From DATFJT01 sp965230755 (GTDB taxonomy: Bacteria; Bacteroidota; Bacteroidia; Chitinophagales; Saprospiraceae): a stretch of DNA of 64,000 bases. How positions within the stretch are numbered: position 1 is the stretch's first letter; the number at the start of each line of letters is the position of its first letter. Shown here one piece after another: positions 36,301 to 45,232 of this stretch. Location of the stretch: contig CBDDLT010000010.1 of the NCBI GenBank assembly GCA_965230755.1, positions 1 to 64,000 of the forward strand, in the 5' to 3' direction. The notes under the pieces were generated by a model, which had not been told where the DNA came from, searched no databases, and saw nothing but the letters and a program-made list of their open reading frames with translations. Position numbers and translations under genes: made by a program.

Positions 36301-36851
36301 GTTTTATCCAACTTGAGCATCGTCTTCCGTTTCCGAACCCGGTATTTCTCAATACCTGCTGCTTGCTCCAGCATTCGACGCCTGAAATTCTCCCGATCCA
36401 GAAGAATCTCATCCACCATTCCCAAACTTATGATGGCGTAACTGTCAGAACCGATTCCAGTATCCAGAAATAGATTCTTAATATCCTTGAGACGGCACTT
36501 GGTGTTGTTCAATCGATATTCACTTTCACCGGAGCGATAAAGTGTTCTACTAATCACAATCTCGTGGTACTCAGAAGGAAGCTTACCTCGATCATTGATA
36601 AAGTTCAGTCCGACAAAGGCCCGACCACTCTTCTTTCTTTTTTTCGTTCCATTGAAAATGACATTTTCCATTTTTTCGGTCCGGAGATCCTTCGTTTTCT
36701 GCTCTCCCAGTACCCATCGAATGGCATCAACCAAGTTGGATTTACCGGATCCATTTGGACCCACTATGCCGGTTATATCTTCATTAAAGTTAATGATCGT
36801 ATGTTCGGCAAAACTTTTAAAACCTTTTATCTCAAGTTGCTGTAATCGCAT
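33309..36851 (-). CDS. smc: Chromosome segregation protein SMC
   Basis: SMC ATPase of 1180 aa, normal length, that condenses and segregates the chromosome. Walker A GPNGSGKSN is at 32-40. Long coiled coils flank a hinge around 500-650. The C-terminal signature LSGGEKALTSTAF is near 1085 and the Walker B/D-loop FCIFDEVDAPLDD near 1115. The many plus-strand ORFs over this gene are shadows of its charged coiled coil. ScpA/ScpB are not in the window. Confidence 0.97.
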   Translation of the reverse strand: MRLQQLEIKGFKSFAEHTIINFNEDITGIVGPNGSGKSNLVDAIRWVLGEQKTKDLRTEKMENVIFNGTKKRKKSGRAFVGLNFINDRGKLPSEYHEIVISRTLYRSGESEYRLNNTKCRLKDIKNLFLDTGIGSDSYAIISLGMVDEILLDRENFRRRMLEQAAGIEKYRVRKRKTMLKLDKTEEDLDRLLDLLHEVEINMKSLKTQANRARKYKDIKEQYKLASLLFTKRHLSRIDKDLGETKKLYDDSSRELLKLKSGAAQLEKDIEQQKFELLSEEKGMGAHQEKLNALMNKIRENETQKSILKERNSLLTRQKDQSEQQLQAGDEELEKINSSKKSFESKLDIEQKVLDKVSEELKALDSKREQYRVKLSELTKALREIVEGEQEESEALKSDQLKRALIEERMLNIERSTEDFKKDIQAEEKNKADLSEKTKSSQSSLEGIAKQIEDLDKKKTESSKSFEALNNKIEDKRKKINKLNRRISGLESELNITTSMVENLEGYPEAVKTLSKNKKLKGDFELFSDIINIEEKYKAGLELFLSNYINSLVSKNVKSAFTAVQLLRDSQGGKVDIIFNGASTEIEWKKFETENAVKVLDILDYNKKYKNIIEHTFANVYIVEQLPDPQTVENGIVLIEASGERILSAGRLRGGSKGLFEGKKLGRKKNIALLEKNLNKLNDEVYTLNTELDELIKKRNQTNLNEFDDQFDTLLKRRQELHSTLAVDEEKILRLQQGIETKTGLIKKQTEERKQLIEEGKELDKKIKLLSSKGSEREDQIVGMREEIQAQTQVRDVKEKEYNEKNISFLRQENLVQSIRREIDTLQKSEEDHYKRLDIARNTLESNEKEIARINKDLLGIDEFLEANYKLKNAMSESLNKEEREYYKKKEAIAKLEKLSRENNTSSQRITEKLSTLESSRQRLGFEKKEYLNRLEIEFEAEVIRELNDIEDVEDKNEEELRNTMEKYKSRLRTYGEINPLAIETYEEVKKRYDELVTQRDDIVNAKTSLLSTIDEIEHEAEERFSVTFEDVRVNFKKVFRSLFTHEDECDLYLEDEDDQLNSKIKIIARPKGKRPQSINQLSGGEKALTSTAFLFALYLLKPAPFCIFDEVDAPLDDQNILKFNKIIKEFSSESQFIIITHNKLSMSNVDIIYGITMGEEGVSQISGVDFRKLKNPAISA

Positions 36852-36947
36852 AAATGGAAAAATTATTATTCGAACAAAATGGCATCATGACGATGTATTT
36901 TGCCAGAGCAGCGGATCAAAGATAACAAATGAGTTATTATTTTCATA

Positions 36948-37580
36948 TCAATCGCTGGGATTGACTTTTCGGTTGTACGTTTGATTTTGATGCAAGGACA
37001 AATACTTCTCAAACAGCTGCTGATGCTCAGCGCTAGGAGATTCTACCATGTCATACTGACCGGAATTACTTCTTTGGCGTAACATTTCGTATAAGCTCAC
37101 CGCGCAGGCCACAGAAATATTCAAACTCTGCACCATTCCCATCATAGGTATTCTCAAATTTCCAGTAGTATGTGCTAGTGTTTCCCTTGTGACCCCATCC
37201 TTTTCATTTCCAAAAACAAGAGCAAAAGATTCGGTAAAATCCGTTTCGTAAATCGATTTAGAGTCAGTATCAAGATGCGTAGCAAAAATATGCGCATACT
37301 TATTCTTGAGTTGCTCAAAACAGCTTTCTCTGCTAGTAAAATACTCTACTTCGATCCATTTCCTGGATCCGGAAGTAGTTCTTTTACCTAGAATCAAGTT
37401 TTTGTGCTTTAGCTTCTCTTCAGTATTTAAAATATACAGTTTTGGAATCCCTACCGCATCACAGGTACGCATTACCGCACCGATATTATGCATATCAGAG
37501 ATGTTTTCCAATACTACGGCGGCATCAAACTGACGCCGCAAAGCAGTCTGTCTAAATCTTTCCTGACGCTCTTCTGTCAT
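36948..37580 (-). CDS. TrmH-family RNA 2'-O-methyltransferase
   Basis: SpoU/TrmH-type SAM-dependent RNA methyltransferase with the trefoil-knot fold. Motif 1 is VVLENISDMHNIGAVMRTCDA (residues about 18-38), motif 2 LVFGNEKDGVTRETL, motif 3 IPMMGMVQSLNISVACAVSLYE. At 210 aa it resembles TrmH, which methylates tRNA G18, but an rRNA target cannot be excluded. It ends 97 bases from smc and is followed upstream by a periplasmic-binding lipoprotein gene. Confidence 0.92.
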   Translation of the reverse strand: MTEERQERFRQTALRRQFDAAVVLENISDMHNIGAVMRTCDAVGIPKLYILNTEEKLKHKNLILGKRTTSGSRKWIEVEYFTSRESCFEQLKNKYAHIFATHLDTDSKSIYETDFTESFALVFGNEKDGVTRETLAHTTGNLRIPMMGMVQSLNISVACAVSLYEMLRQRSNSGQYDMVESPSAEHQQLFEKYLSLHQNQTYNRKVNPSD

Positions 37581-37598
37581 CGATCATTAAAATTTCGA

Positions 37599-38954
37599 CT
37601 ATTCCTCAATCAACTGAAAACTGTAATTCTGGAACTCTAGAATACGTACAGACTCATTTTCATAAGCCCCTAAAGAACCTGGAGTAGAAACCAGTACCTT
37701 GTCTTCATTGGCCCTGCCAAAATCAAAGTTTACCGCCATGCCCTTATATTTTTCCATTTCCAGGTAATCCATCCAATTTTCACCATATTGAGAGATGAGG
37801 TAAGCCATATATTTTCCTATATCATAACCAGTGGCATAGGCCAATAATTCTTTGTCGGATGAAATGTAGTTGAATTCTTTATATAAGGATTTCTTGATCT
37901 CATCAAGGTTCTTTTCATTATCTATATTGACCCCGGAACTAATTCTTAGATTCAGATCCTCGTAATACTCATAAGACGAAAGCTCAAAACTCCTCCACTG
38001 CGGCATGCCATAAACAATGACTTCAGATCTTCCTTTATCAATACTCAACTGTCTCATGACCGAATAGACAAAACTCTCGCTAGACCAGGATGGAATGATA
38101 AAAATATTCGAACTATAGCGATCAAACTTCCCTAAGAAGTTGAACTCGGAATTCTCATCTTCCCAATTGATCCCTATTTCTTCACCGACACCGAATCCTT
38201 CACTGTCTGGATACATCTTTGTCCACATTTCTTGAAGTTTTCTAACTCTATTATTCTCCGCACTGGTATTTCTACTGATAATCTGAAGTTTGGCATTTCT
38301 ATGATGCTTATATATATGCTGTAGCAATCGCTCACAATGGCTGTCAAAATCCGGAGTAACCTGAATATGATAAGGATTTTCTTTGTTCATACTGCCACTT
38401 GGAAATATAGGAGACAGATAGGGTATTTCAAGTTCCTTGGATAAATTGGATAGTGACTGGATATTGTTTTTCGAAAAACCACCAATGATCAAATCAGTAT
38501 TGATCGAATCAACTCCAGCCAAAATACTTCGCATTTCAGAGTTATATCCCCTGGAGTCTCTAACTCGCAATGATATGGATCGACGGTGTCCCATTTGGGG
38601 CATTTGAAATCCACGCTTAAGACCCGAATAAAAATGCAACACGAAGGAATGCGATCCATCCATAGTATGCGCATAGCTATTAAATGGTAAGACAACCAAT
38701 ATATCTTCCTTCCCATCATCCCATCTCTTTGGCCCCTTATCCTCTTCCTCTTCTTCCGAGATAACAATCTCTTCTATGATGGTATCCTGCTTTTCGAGAT
38801 CATCATCCTTAGGGATATGAGATCCGTAATCAGGGGTAGAATTGTCGGTGCTAGACTTCTTAAATATAGAACATGAAGTCAACATAAGAACCGAAAGAAA
38901 AAGTATTATTTTACTCCCACTCAATCGTTGCAGGAGGCTTTGTGCTAATATCAT
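37599..38954 (-). CDS. PBP1-type ABC substrate-binding-like lipoprotein
   Basis: 451 aa. The first 27 residues are a lipoprotein signal ending in LMLTSC, then a low-complexity acidic linker (EEIVISEEEEEDKG, residues about 60-75). Residues about 85-445 resemble a type 1 periplasmic-binding (leucine/amino-acid-binding) fold (ILVVLPFNSY, DLIIGGFSKNNIQSLSNLSKE, YLSPIFPSGSMN). No permease is adjacent, so it may be a sensor or a LysM-type wall-factor homologue. The ATG at 38954 overlaps guaA by 44 bases; it is the only clear start that gives a signal peptide with positive charges. Confidence 0.78.
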   Translation of the reverse strand: MILAQSLLQRLSGSKIILFLSVLMLTSCSIFKKSSTDNSTPDYGSHIPKDDDLEKQDTIIEEIVISEEEEEDKGPKRWDDGKEDILVVLPFNSYAHTMDGSHSFVLHFYSGLKRGFQMPQMGHRRSISLRVRDSRGYNSEMRSILAGVDSINTDLIIGGFSKNNIQSLSNLSKELEIPYLSPIFPSGSMNKENPYHIQVTPDFDSHCERLLQHIYKHHRNAKLQIISRNTSAENNRVRKLQEMWTKMYPDSEGFGVGEEIGINWEDENSEFNFLGKFDRYSSNIFIIPSWSSESFVYSVMRQLSIDKGRSEVIVYGMPQWRSFELSSYEYYEDLNLRISSGVNIDNEKNLDEIKKSLYKEFNYISSDKELLAYATGYDIGKYMAYLISQYGENWMDYLEMEKYKGMAVNFDFGRANEDKVLVSTPGSLGAYENESVRILEFQNYSFQLIEE

Positions 38955-40434
38955 AAACTACTCTATTGATACCGTTGACACGGTTGATAATGGCCGAAGA
39001 GATTTCTCCAAGAATTTCAGTTGGTATTGGACTCCACTCCGCTGTCATTCCATCGGTAGATTGCACCGCTCTTAGGGCTACTACCTTTTCATAAGTTCGC
39101 TCATCCCCCATAACTCCAACGCTATGAACAGGTAAAAGGATTGCACCGGCCTGCCAAATTCGATCATACCAACCGGTTCTCTTCAATATACTGGTATAAA
39201 TATGATCAGCTTGCTGCAGTAAGTTAACTTTTTCCGGTGTAATATCCCCAAGTATTCTAATAGCTAAACCTGGACCCGGAAATGGATGCCTATTTAATAT
39301 ATTTGGGGGCAGCTCCAATTCACGACCTACTCTTCTCACCTCATCTTTGAAAAGCATTTTCAATGGTTCTATCACCTTAAGTGAAAGTTTGTCCGGAAGT
39401 CCTCCGACATTGTGGTGAGATTTGATTGAAACGCTAGGTCCTGAAACAGAAACGGACTCAATGATATCCGGATATATGGTTCCCTGCGCGAGATAATCGA
39501 TGCCGTTTACCTTCTTGGCTTCTTTTTCAAAAACTTCGACGAAAACCCTTCCAATCGTCTTTCTTTTCTTTTCAGGATCTGATACCCCACTTAATTCGCT
39601 GTAAAACTCTTCCTTGGCATCAATGCCTATTATATTGAGACCTAAGTTCTTATAACTCTCCAGGACATCTTCAAATTCGTTTTTTCGTAACAGACCATTG
39701 TCAATAAAGAAACAATGGAGTCTATCGCCAATGGCCTTATCTAAAAGTAATGCAGCTACAGAACTGTCAACACCTCCACTTAAACCCAATAATACTTTCG
39801 ATGTTTCTCCCACTTCATCTCTGATTTCCTTGACTGCCTGATCCACAAAATTGCCTGGAGACCAATTGGAAGTCATACCGCAAATTCCGAAAACAAAGTT
39901 TCTCAACACTTCCAGTCCATTATCCGTATGATAAACTTCCGGGTGAAACTGGATAGCACACATTCGTTTATCTTGGAATTCGAACCCAGCAATTTTCACG
40001 TCATCCGTTGAGGCAATGATTCTAGAATGATTGGGAAGTTCGAATATGGTATCCGCATGAGACATCCAAACTTGATTATTCAAAGCGATGCCTTCCAATA
40101 AAGCAGAATCCTCTACTACATGGTTCAGTTGCGCACGACCATATTCACGATGATTGCTCTTGACCACCTTACCTCCAAAGATATCCGCCATAAGTTGTGC
40201 ACCATAACAAATACCTAAAATTGGAACATTTGGGAATGCTTCGAAATCAACTCTGGGACCTCCGGAATCGTGTACTGAGGAGGGCGAACCACTCAGAATA
40301 ATTCCACCACAATCACTGAAATCAGGCAATTTATTAAAGGCAAAAATTTCGCAATAAACTTCTAACTCACGAATTCTACGGGCAATTAATTGGGTGTACT
40401 GGGATCCAAAATCAAGAATGACTATTTTATTCAT
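38911..40434 (-). CDS. guaA: GMP synthase (glutamine-hydrolysing)
   Basis: Converts XMP to GMP using glutamine and ATP. 507 aa, normal length. The N-terminal class I glutamine amidotransferase has the catalytic cysteine in LGICYGAQL and the histidine in IQFHPEVYHT. The ATP-pyrophosphatase P-loop is GLSGGVDSSVAALLL (near 220), and the C-terminal dimerisation domain ends in KPPATIEWE, the family ending. It overlaps the following lipoprotein gene. Confidence 0.98.
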   Translation of the reverse strand: MNKIVILDFGSQYTQLIARRIRELEVYCEIFAFNKLPDFSDCGGIILSGSPSSVHDSGGPRVDFEAFPNVPILGICYGAQLMADIFGGKVVKSNHREYGRAQLNHVVEDSALLEGIALNNQVWMSHADTIFELPNHSRIIASTDDVKIAGFEFQDKRMCAIQFHPEVYHTDNGLEVLRNFVFGICGMTSNWSPGNFVDQAVKEIRDEVGETSKVLLGLSGGVDSSVAALLLDKAIGDRLHCFFIDNGLLRKNEFEDVLESYKNLGLNIIGIDAKEEFYSELSGVSDPEKKRKTIGRVFVEVFEKEAKKVNGIDYLAQGTIYPDIIESVSVSGPSVSIKSHHNVGGLPDKLSLKVIEPLKMLFKDEVRRVGRELELPPNILNRHPFPGPGLAIRILGDITPEKVNLLQQADHIYTSILKRTGWYDRIWQAGAILLPVHSVGVMGDERTYEKVVALRAVQSTDGMTAEWSPIPTEILGEISSAIINRVNGINRVVYDISTKPPATIEWE

Positions 40435-40566
40435 CTACTCCTTCGTGCCTTAAAACAATTAAACGACAAATATGGTGATTTTTATTCTTCTATCGATTCG
40501 AATTGCCGTATAATTCTTCACATCAAGTTGAGATATTTCTACCTCCGTAAAAAGCGAAGCTAAATT

Positions 40567-42639
40567 CTAGTGTATTTTCCTCCTCAACAACAGAGAATTT
40601 CCAATCACCATGACATCGGACATCATCATGAATAGCCCTGCCCACATAGGATTCAAATAACCCAGTGCAGCCAAGGGAATGGCTATAATGTTATATCCAA
40701 AGGCCCATGCAAAATTGAGGTGAACAGTTTTCATAATTTGCTTAGAAGCCTTGATTGCCTTTTTGACCAATCCCAAATCATCCCTGATAAGTAAAAGATC
40801 AGAATTGACTTTGGCGAGATCAGTAGCCCCTATAAAACTCATACCTACCCCGGACAGTTGAAGAGATGGAGCATCGTTGAGTCCATCACCCAACATCATG
40901 GTATTCTTACTGGTGTTGAGTTGTTTGATTTTATCAAGCTTTTCTCCGGGCAAAAGTCCACCGTAATACTCCTGAATGCCCATTTTTTCCGCCACCTCCT
41001 TTACATTCTCCTGTCTATCTCCGCTTAAGATATAACTGTCTATACCATTTGTATTCAAATATTCAATAAGCTGTTGACTACCCTCCTTTATTTCCTCCCG
41101 AAATCTCATTCCAAGAAGAGATTGACCATTTTTTTGAAGAAGAAGGTCATAGGTTTTGGACTCGTCCTTGATCAACTGATAGTGGTTTCCTTGATCATCC
41201 CATCCTTCGATCCCTTTGCCAGGTTCTTCTGAAATACTTTTCAAGGAAATAGAATTGCTCACAGACTTTTGATTTAAATAGGCAATAATGCTCTTACCCA
41301 ATGGGTGATTGGATCTTGATTCAAGAGCATAACATATCTCATCAATTTCCCCATCCTGACCAGACACCAAATAATCCCAATCTTTTACCTCTTTTAATTC
41401 TTTGGTCAAAGTGCCGGTTTTGTCGAATATCATTGCATTAGCCCTTGATAAGGACTGCATGGTGTCACTACCCTTAACCAGTATCCCCATATTTGTCAAT
41501 CGACCCAAACCAACGGACAAGGCAGCGGGAGTAGCCAAACCCAAAGCGCAAGGACAGGCGATCACCAATATGGCAATCGAATTTAAAATGGAGGCTTGCA
41601 GTCCGAAGGAAAAAACAAAATATTCAAGTAGGAAGCACAATGCGGCAATGATGACTACCATTGGCACAAACCACGAACTAATGCGATCCGCAGTTTTTTG
41701 AATTTTAGGTTTTTCCATCTGAGCATTTCGAATCATGCTGACTATTTTCTGTGCAAAACTTTCCTCTTCGCTGGTCAACATCATCACATCAATGCTACCA
41801 TTAACCAACAAAGAACCACTGATCACACGATCACCTTTTTTCTTGGACTGCAAGTCTGATTCTCCGCTAACCAGAGATTCTTCAATATCTGCCGTACCAG
41901 CTATGATTTTCCCATCTATAGCAATGTATTCTCCGCTATTAATTCGAATTTGATCCCCTACGGTGAGAAGGTCTAAGCTCACCTGTTCCGTTTCCCCTCC
42001 TATATTGATTCTTTTTACCTCTTCAGGAATAATTTCACTTAGATCATCTATTTCTCTACTCGTCCTATGAAGTGCTCTTTGTTCTATCCAATTCCCTAAA
42101 AGGACTAAACTTATTATCAAGGAAGAAGTCTCGAAAAAGATCAATCGGTAATCACCCCAATACCAGCCTATCACACTGTAGATAAATGCGGCTGTACTGC
42201 CAAGAAATATGAGCACATCCATATTGGTTCTTCCCTTGGATACGGCCCGCCAAGCACTAAGTCCAAAATGATAAACACCTATCATATATACTGGTATCGC
42301 CAATAACAACTGGGTATTGAGATTTAGGCGCCATCCGGATCCTCCTACCATACCTATGAGATGATCCAAGAGAAGTGGCAAGGTGAATATAAAACTAATC
42401 AGTAGTTTGGCTTTGAGCGAAAGAGCTATTCGCTGGTTCTCTTTGATAACTGGATATCCTAAATTGGTCAATCCTCTTTCTACCTCTTCTAAAGCGATTG
42501 AAGAAGAGGAATAGCTTACTTTCCCGGATTCCAGATTGATATTGATATTTTCTAATCCAAGATCTACCAAATAATTTTTTACTGCCGCAGAACAACTATG
42601 ACAGGTCATACCTTCTACCGCTATTTCCTGCTTTGCCAT
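40567..42639 (-). CDS. copA: Copper-translocating P-type ATPase
   Basis: Cu(I)-exporting P1B ATPase, 690 aa. One N-terminal heavy-metal domain with MTCHSC (C13, C16). The membrane metal site is CPC in IACPCALGLATPAA (about 355-368), the phosphorylation motif DKTGTLT near 404, the nucleotide-binding HP in SNHPLGKS, and the hinge GDGLND near 586. The C-terminal MSxxxV-type helix (MMMSDVMVIGNS) agrees with copper specificity. It is upstream of and divergent from the superoxide dismutase gene. Confidence 0.95.
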   Translation of the reverse strand: MAKQEIAVEGMTCHSCSAAVKNYLVDLGLENININLESGKVSYSSSSIALEEVERGLTNLGYPVIKENQRIALSLKAKLLISFIFTLPLLLDHLIGMVGGSGWRLNLNTQLLLAIPVYMIGVYHFGLSAWRAVSKGRTNMDVLIFLGSTAAFIYSVIGWYWGDYRLIFFETSSLIISLVLLGNWIEQRALHRTSREIDDLSEIIPEEVKRINIGGETEQVSLDLLTVGDQIRINSGEYIAIDGKIIAGTADIEESLVSGESDLQSKKKGDRVISGSLLVNGSIDVMMLTSEEESFAQKIVSMIRNAQMEKPKIQKTADRISSWFVPMVVIIAALCFLLEYFVFSFGLQASILNSIAILVIACPCALGLATPAALSVGLGRLTNMGILVKGSDTMQSLSRANAMIFDKTGTLTKELKEVKDWDYLVSGQDGEIDEICYALESRSNHPLGKSIIAYLNQKSVSNSISLKSISEEPGKGIEGWDDQGNHYQLIKDESKTYDLLLQKNGQSLLGMRFREEIKEGSQQLIEYLNTNGIDSYILSGDRQENVKEVAEKMGIQEYYGGLLPGEKLDKIKQLNTSKNTMMLGDGLNDAPSLQLSGVGMSFIGATDLAKVNSDLLLIRDDLGLVKKAIKASKQIMKTVHLNFAWAFGYNIIAIPLAALGYLNPMWAGLFMMMSDVMVIGNSLLLRRKIH

Positions 42640-42740
42640 GATATATTGATACCCTTCTTATTTTGAATATTCATAAATAATAATCGCAATGTCTGATAAA
42701 TAGTTTTTATATTTAAGCGTTTCATAATTTTTCTTAGAAT

Positions 42741-43484
42741 ATGGATAAAAGAGAATTCCTCAAAGTAACCGGATCTGTAGCCTTGGGATCGGCCTTGGTC
42801 CCTGCATTCATCGCTTGTGAACCTTCTGCGAAGTCGAAGGATAAAAAAGACGGACCTAGTCCAGTCGGAGAGTTATCCTTGCCTGACCTTCCTTATGAAT
42901 TTAATGCCTTAAGTCCGATCATTGACGAAAAGACCATGCGGATACATCACGGTAAACATCATGCGGGCTATACCAAAAAAGCCAACAAGGCCATAGCAGA
43001 TGCAGGAATTGCTGATAAAACGATGAATGAGATACTCAGCTCTTTAGATGGACAAAATGATTTCCTAAGAAACAATTTAGGTGGATTCTACAACCATAAA
43101 TTGTTTTGGAAAATCATGGGTCCAAAATCTGAAAAAACAGCTTCCAAGGATTTGAGTGGAGCCATCGATACAGCTTTTGGATCAATGGATAATTTCAAAG
43201 ACGAATTTTACAAAGCAGCAATGTCTGTTTTCGGATCGGGTTGGGCTTGGTTGAATTACAGTCCGACAGACAAAAAACTATTTATCAGCACAACCCCGAA
43301 TCAGGATAATCCACAAATGAAGGGCTTGGTAGAGCAAACGGGAAAGCCTGTGATGAATCTTGATGTTTGGGAACACGCGTATTATCTCAATTACCAGAAC
43401 CGCAGAGCAGATTATGTCAAGGGATTTTTGGAATTGGTCAATTGGGAAGCGGTGAGTGAAAGGTATGCATCTTTGACGGCATAA
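42741..43484 (+). CDS. Exported (lipoprotein-type) Fe/Mn superoxide dismutase
   Basis: 247-aa SOD with an N-terminal export signal (MDKREFLKVTGSVALG ... PAFIAC, C26). The signal resembles a Tat signal with one arginine replaced (KRxFLK) and ends in a lipobox-like FIAC. The mature enzyme has all four metal ligands: H69 in IHHGKHH, H119 in YNHKLFW, and D208 and H212 in DVWEHAYY. It should protect the envelope from superoxide. Cytoplasmic SODs normally lack such a signal. Fe versus Mn cannot be decided from sequence. Confidence 0.93.
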   Translation: MDKREFLKVTGSVALGSALVPAFIACEPSAKSKDKKDGPSPVGELSLPDLPYEFNALSPIIDEKTMRIHHGKHHAGYTKKANKAIADAGIADKTMNEILSSLDGQNDFLRNNLGGFYNHKLFWKIMGPKSEKTASKDLSGAIDTAFGSMDNFKDEFYKAAMSVFGSGWAWLNYSPTDKKLFISTTPNQDNPQMKGLVEQTGKPVMNLDVWEHAYYLNYQNRRADYVKGFLELVNWEAVSERYASLTA

Positions 43485-43547
43485 AATTCAAAAAAGATTA
43501 GATTAAATAATTATTATATCCTAAATTTGCGTTTCCAAATTATACAT

Positions 43548-43622
43548 GGAGATTGTAGCTCAGTTGGTTAGAGCACTGGATTGTGGTTCCAGGGGCCGTG
43601 GGTTCAAATCCCATCAGTCTCC
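43548..43622 (+). tRNA. tRNA-His (anticodon GUG)
   Basis: The acceptor GAGATTG pairs with CAGTCTC (one T-G wobble). The extra G-1 (43548) faces C73, the His-specific identity pair. The D-arm is TAGCTCAGTTGGTTAGAGC, the anticodon loop TTGTGGT, and the T-arm GTGGGTTCAAATCCCAT. CCA is not encoded. Confidence 0.96.
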
Positions 43623-43626
43623 CTAA

Positions 43627-43659
43627 AAAAAAGACAAACTGTGAAGGTTTGTCTTTTTT
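43627..43659. terminator. Bidirectional rho-independent terminator
   Basis: AAAAAAGACAAAC (43627-43639) pairs perfectly with GTTTGTCTTTTTT (43647-43659) across a seven-base loop. The A and T tracts make it work in both directions. It separates tRNA-His from the convergent serine hydrolase gene. Confidence 0.9.
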
Positions 43660-43697
43660 AGTATAAGGACAATTAAAAAAATTCTAGAAATTGTCTC

Positions 43698-45212
43698 TTA
43701 GTCTAACATTTGACCATACCGTTTTAACAGGGACCATATACTTTTGGACTGAGCATTAGAAGAATCTGACTCTAAAGGCATGACATTGCAAGTAAAAGTA
43801 AGTCCTATATTGGTCTCTGGATCCAAATACATCAATGTACTTACTCCTATATCTCCTCCACTGTGTCCCATCCATCCATCTCTGCGATATTCCCAAAAAA
43901 TGCCGTCTTTTCTACCCTTAAACTTTCCGAATTGTTGCTCATGCTGAACACTCAGCATTTCTTGATATGAACGCTTATTTAGAAGAATTCCTTTTCCTGA
44001 TATTCCATTTAAAAAACTTTGGAGATAGGAGTTTAGATCAGCAAGGCTCATGTACATTTCACCATCGGGATAAGTAATTATGCTTCTGAGTGGCAATGGA
44101 GTTTTCAATATATTATACTGTACGGATACTTCTGATCTATCCTTTAAGTTAAAACCCCAATTTGTTTTTTTCAGGTCCAAAAATTCAATTATATTTTTCA
44201 TAACGAACTCATCGTAAGACAATCCACTAACCAGTTCCACTATATATGCCGCTAATGCCGCGCCAGTATTTGAATAGTACCAATTCTCACCAGGCTTAGA
44301 TTTGTTAAAATTCTTTTTCCTGAATAGCGTTCCGTTTTCGGACAGATGCATTTCCAGAAATTCTGACAATGGTATTTCTTTATTCTTTGATGCTTTTTTG
44401 AGTTCCTTTGCGAAATTTTTGCCGTAATTAGCCTTATCCACTATCTTTTTATCCATGACCATATAAGCCTGCCCATAGAATTTTTGCTCATTAATCGAGG
44501 AAGTATGATTTGCCAAATGCCTTATCGTAATAGGATCATTAGGAAAATAGGGATTTCTCACGTCGAATGGTAAGATATCATTAACCGGAGTGTCTAAAGA
44601 CAGTTTACCCTCCTCCACTAGAATCATCAGTGATAATCCAATGAAAGTTTTAGAAACGGATGCGATACTATGGATGGTTTCTACTGTATAGTTAAACTTT
44701 TTCTCAAAATTAGCATATCCATAAGCTTTTTGATAAATTACTTTCTCGCGGTCAACTATTCCGACGGCAAAACCTGGAATAAAATCACGATGATAAAGTA
44801 ATTCCAGCGCAGCATTAAGTTGTTCTCTTGCCGATTGATGAACACTTATGAACTCTATATCATAATCCCCCTTTTTTTCTTTTTGATTTTCCGCCAAGGG
44901 CTTGACTTCTATCCTATATGTCCCGCCAACTTGCGCATCAATTAGGATGATCTCGTTTCCAATACTAGCATTGGGAGAATCAAATTCTTCTATTAACTTG
45001 CCATTTGGATCATAGGTTCTAACAAGTACATCTATTCCTCTTTGCTTTAGATTGAATAAGGCAAAATCTCCCTTATTGAAGTTTGTATAGAATGTCTGGG
45101 AACTTCCCAATCGAAGAGTCTTCGATAATTTGCTCCCCAACACCAATTCGGTCATACCTTGCCCATAGATACTCGCTGAAAAAATAAGTACCATAAGAAC
45201 TATTACTTTCAT
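43698..45212 (-). CDS. Serine hydrolase, class C beta-lactamase-like
   Basis: About 504 aa. Starts at ATG 45212, preceded by GGAAAG; the ATG at 45224 is the longer alternative. A signal peptide ends near 20 (SIYGQ). Residues about 25-115 are a pre-peptidase-like beta domain. The catalytic domain has SxxK in ASVSKTF near 186-189, YSN near 312 (YYSNTGAA), and HSGG near 450 (KTG-equivalent). Such proteins are esterases, D-amino-acid peptidases or beta-lactamases; the substrate is unknown. It is the downstream partner of a second serine hydrolase 20 bases away. Confidence 0.86.
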   Translation of the reverse strand: MKVIVLMVLIFSASIYGQGMTELVLGSKLSKTLRLGSSQTFYTNFNKGDFALFNLKQRGIDVLVRTYDPNGKLIEEFDSPNASIGNEIILIDAQVGGTYRIEVKPLAENQKEKKGDYDIEFISVHQSAREQLNAALELLYHRDFIPGFAVGIVDREKVIYQKAYGYANFEKKFNYTVETIHSIASVSKTFIGLSLMILVEEGKLSLDTPVNDILPFDVRNPYFPNDPITIRHLANHTSSINEQKFYGQAYMVMDKKIVDKANYGKNFAKELKKASKNKEIPLSEFLEMHLSENGTLFRKKNFNKSKPGENWYYSNTGAALAAYIVELVSGLSYDEFVMKNIIEFLDLKKTNWGFNLKDRSEVSVQYNILKTPLPLRSIITYPDGEMYMSLADLNSYLQSFLNGISGKGILLNKRSYQEMLSVQHEQQFGKFKGRKDGIFWEYRRDGWMGHSGGDIGVSTLMYLDPETNIGLTFTCNVMPLESDSSNAQSKSIWSLLKRYGQMLD

Positions 45213-45232
45213 CTTTCTTTCCATATTTCAAC

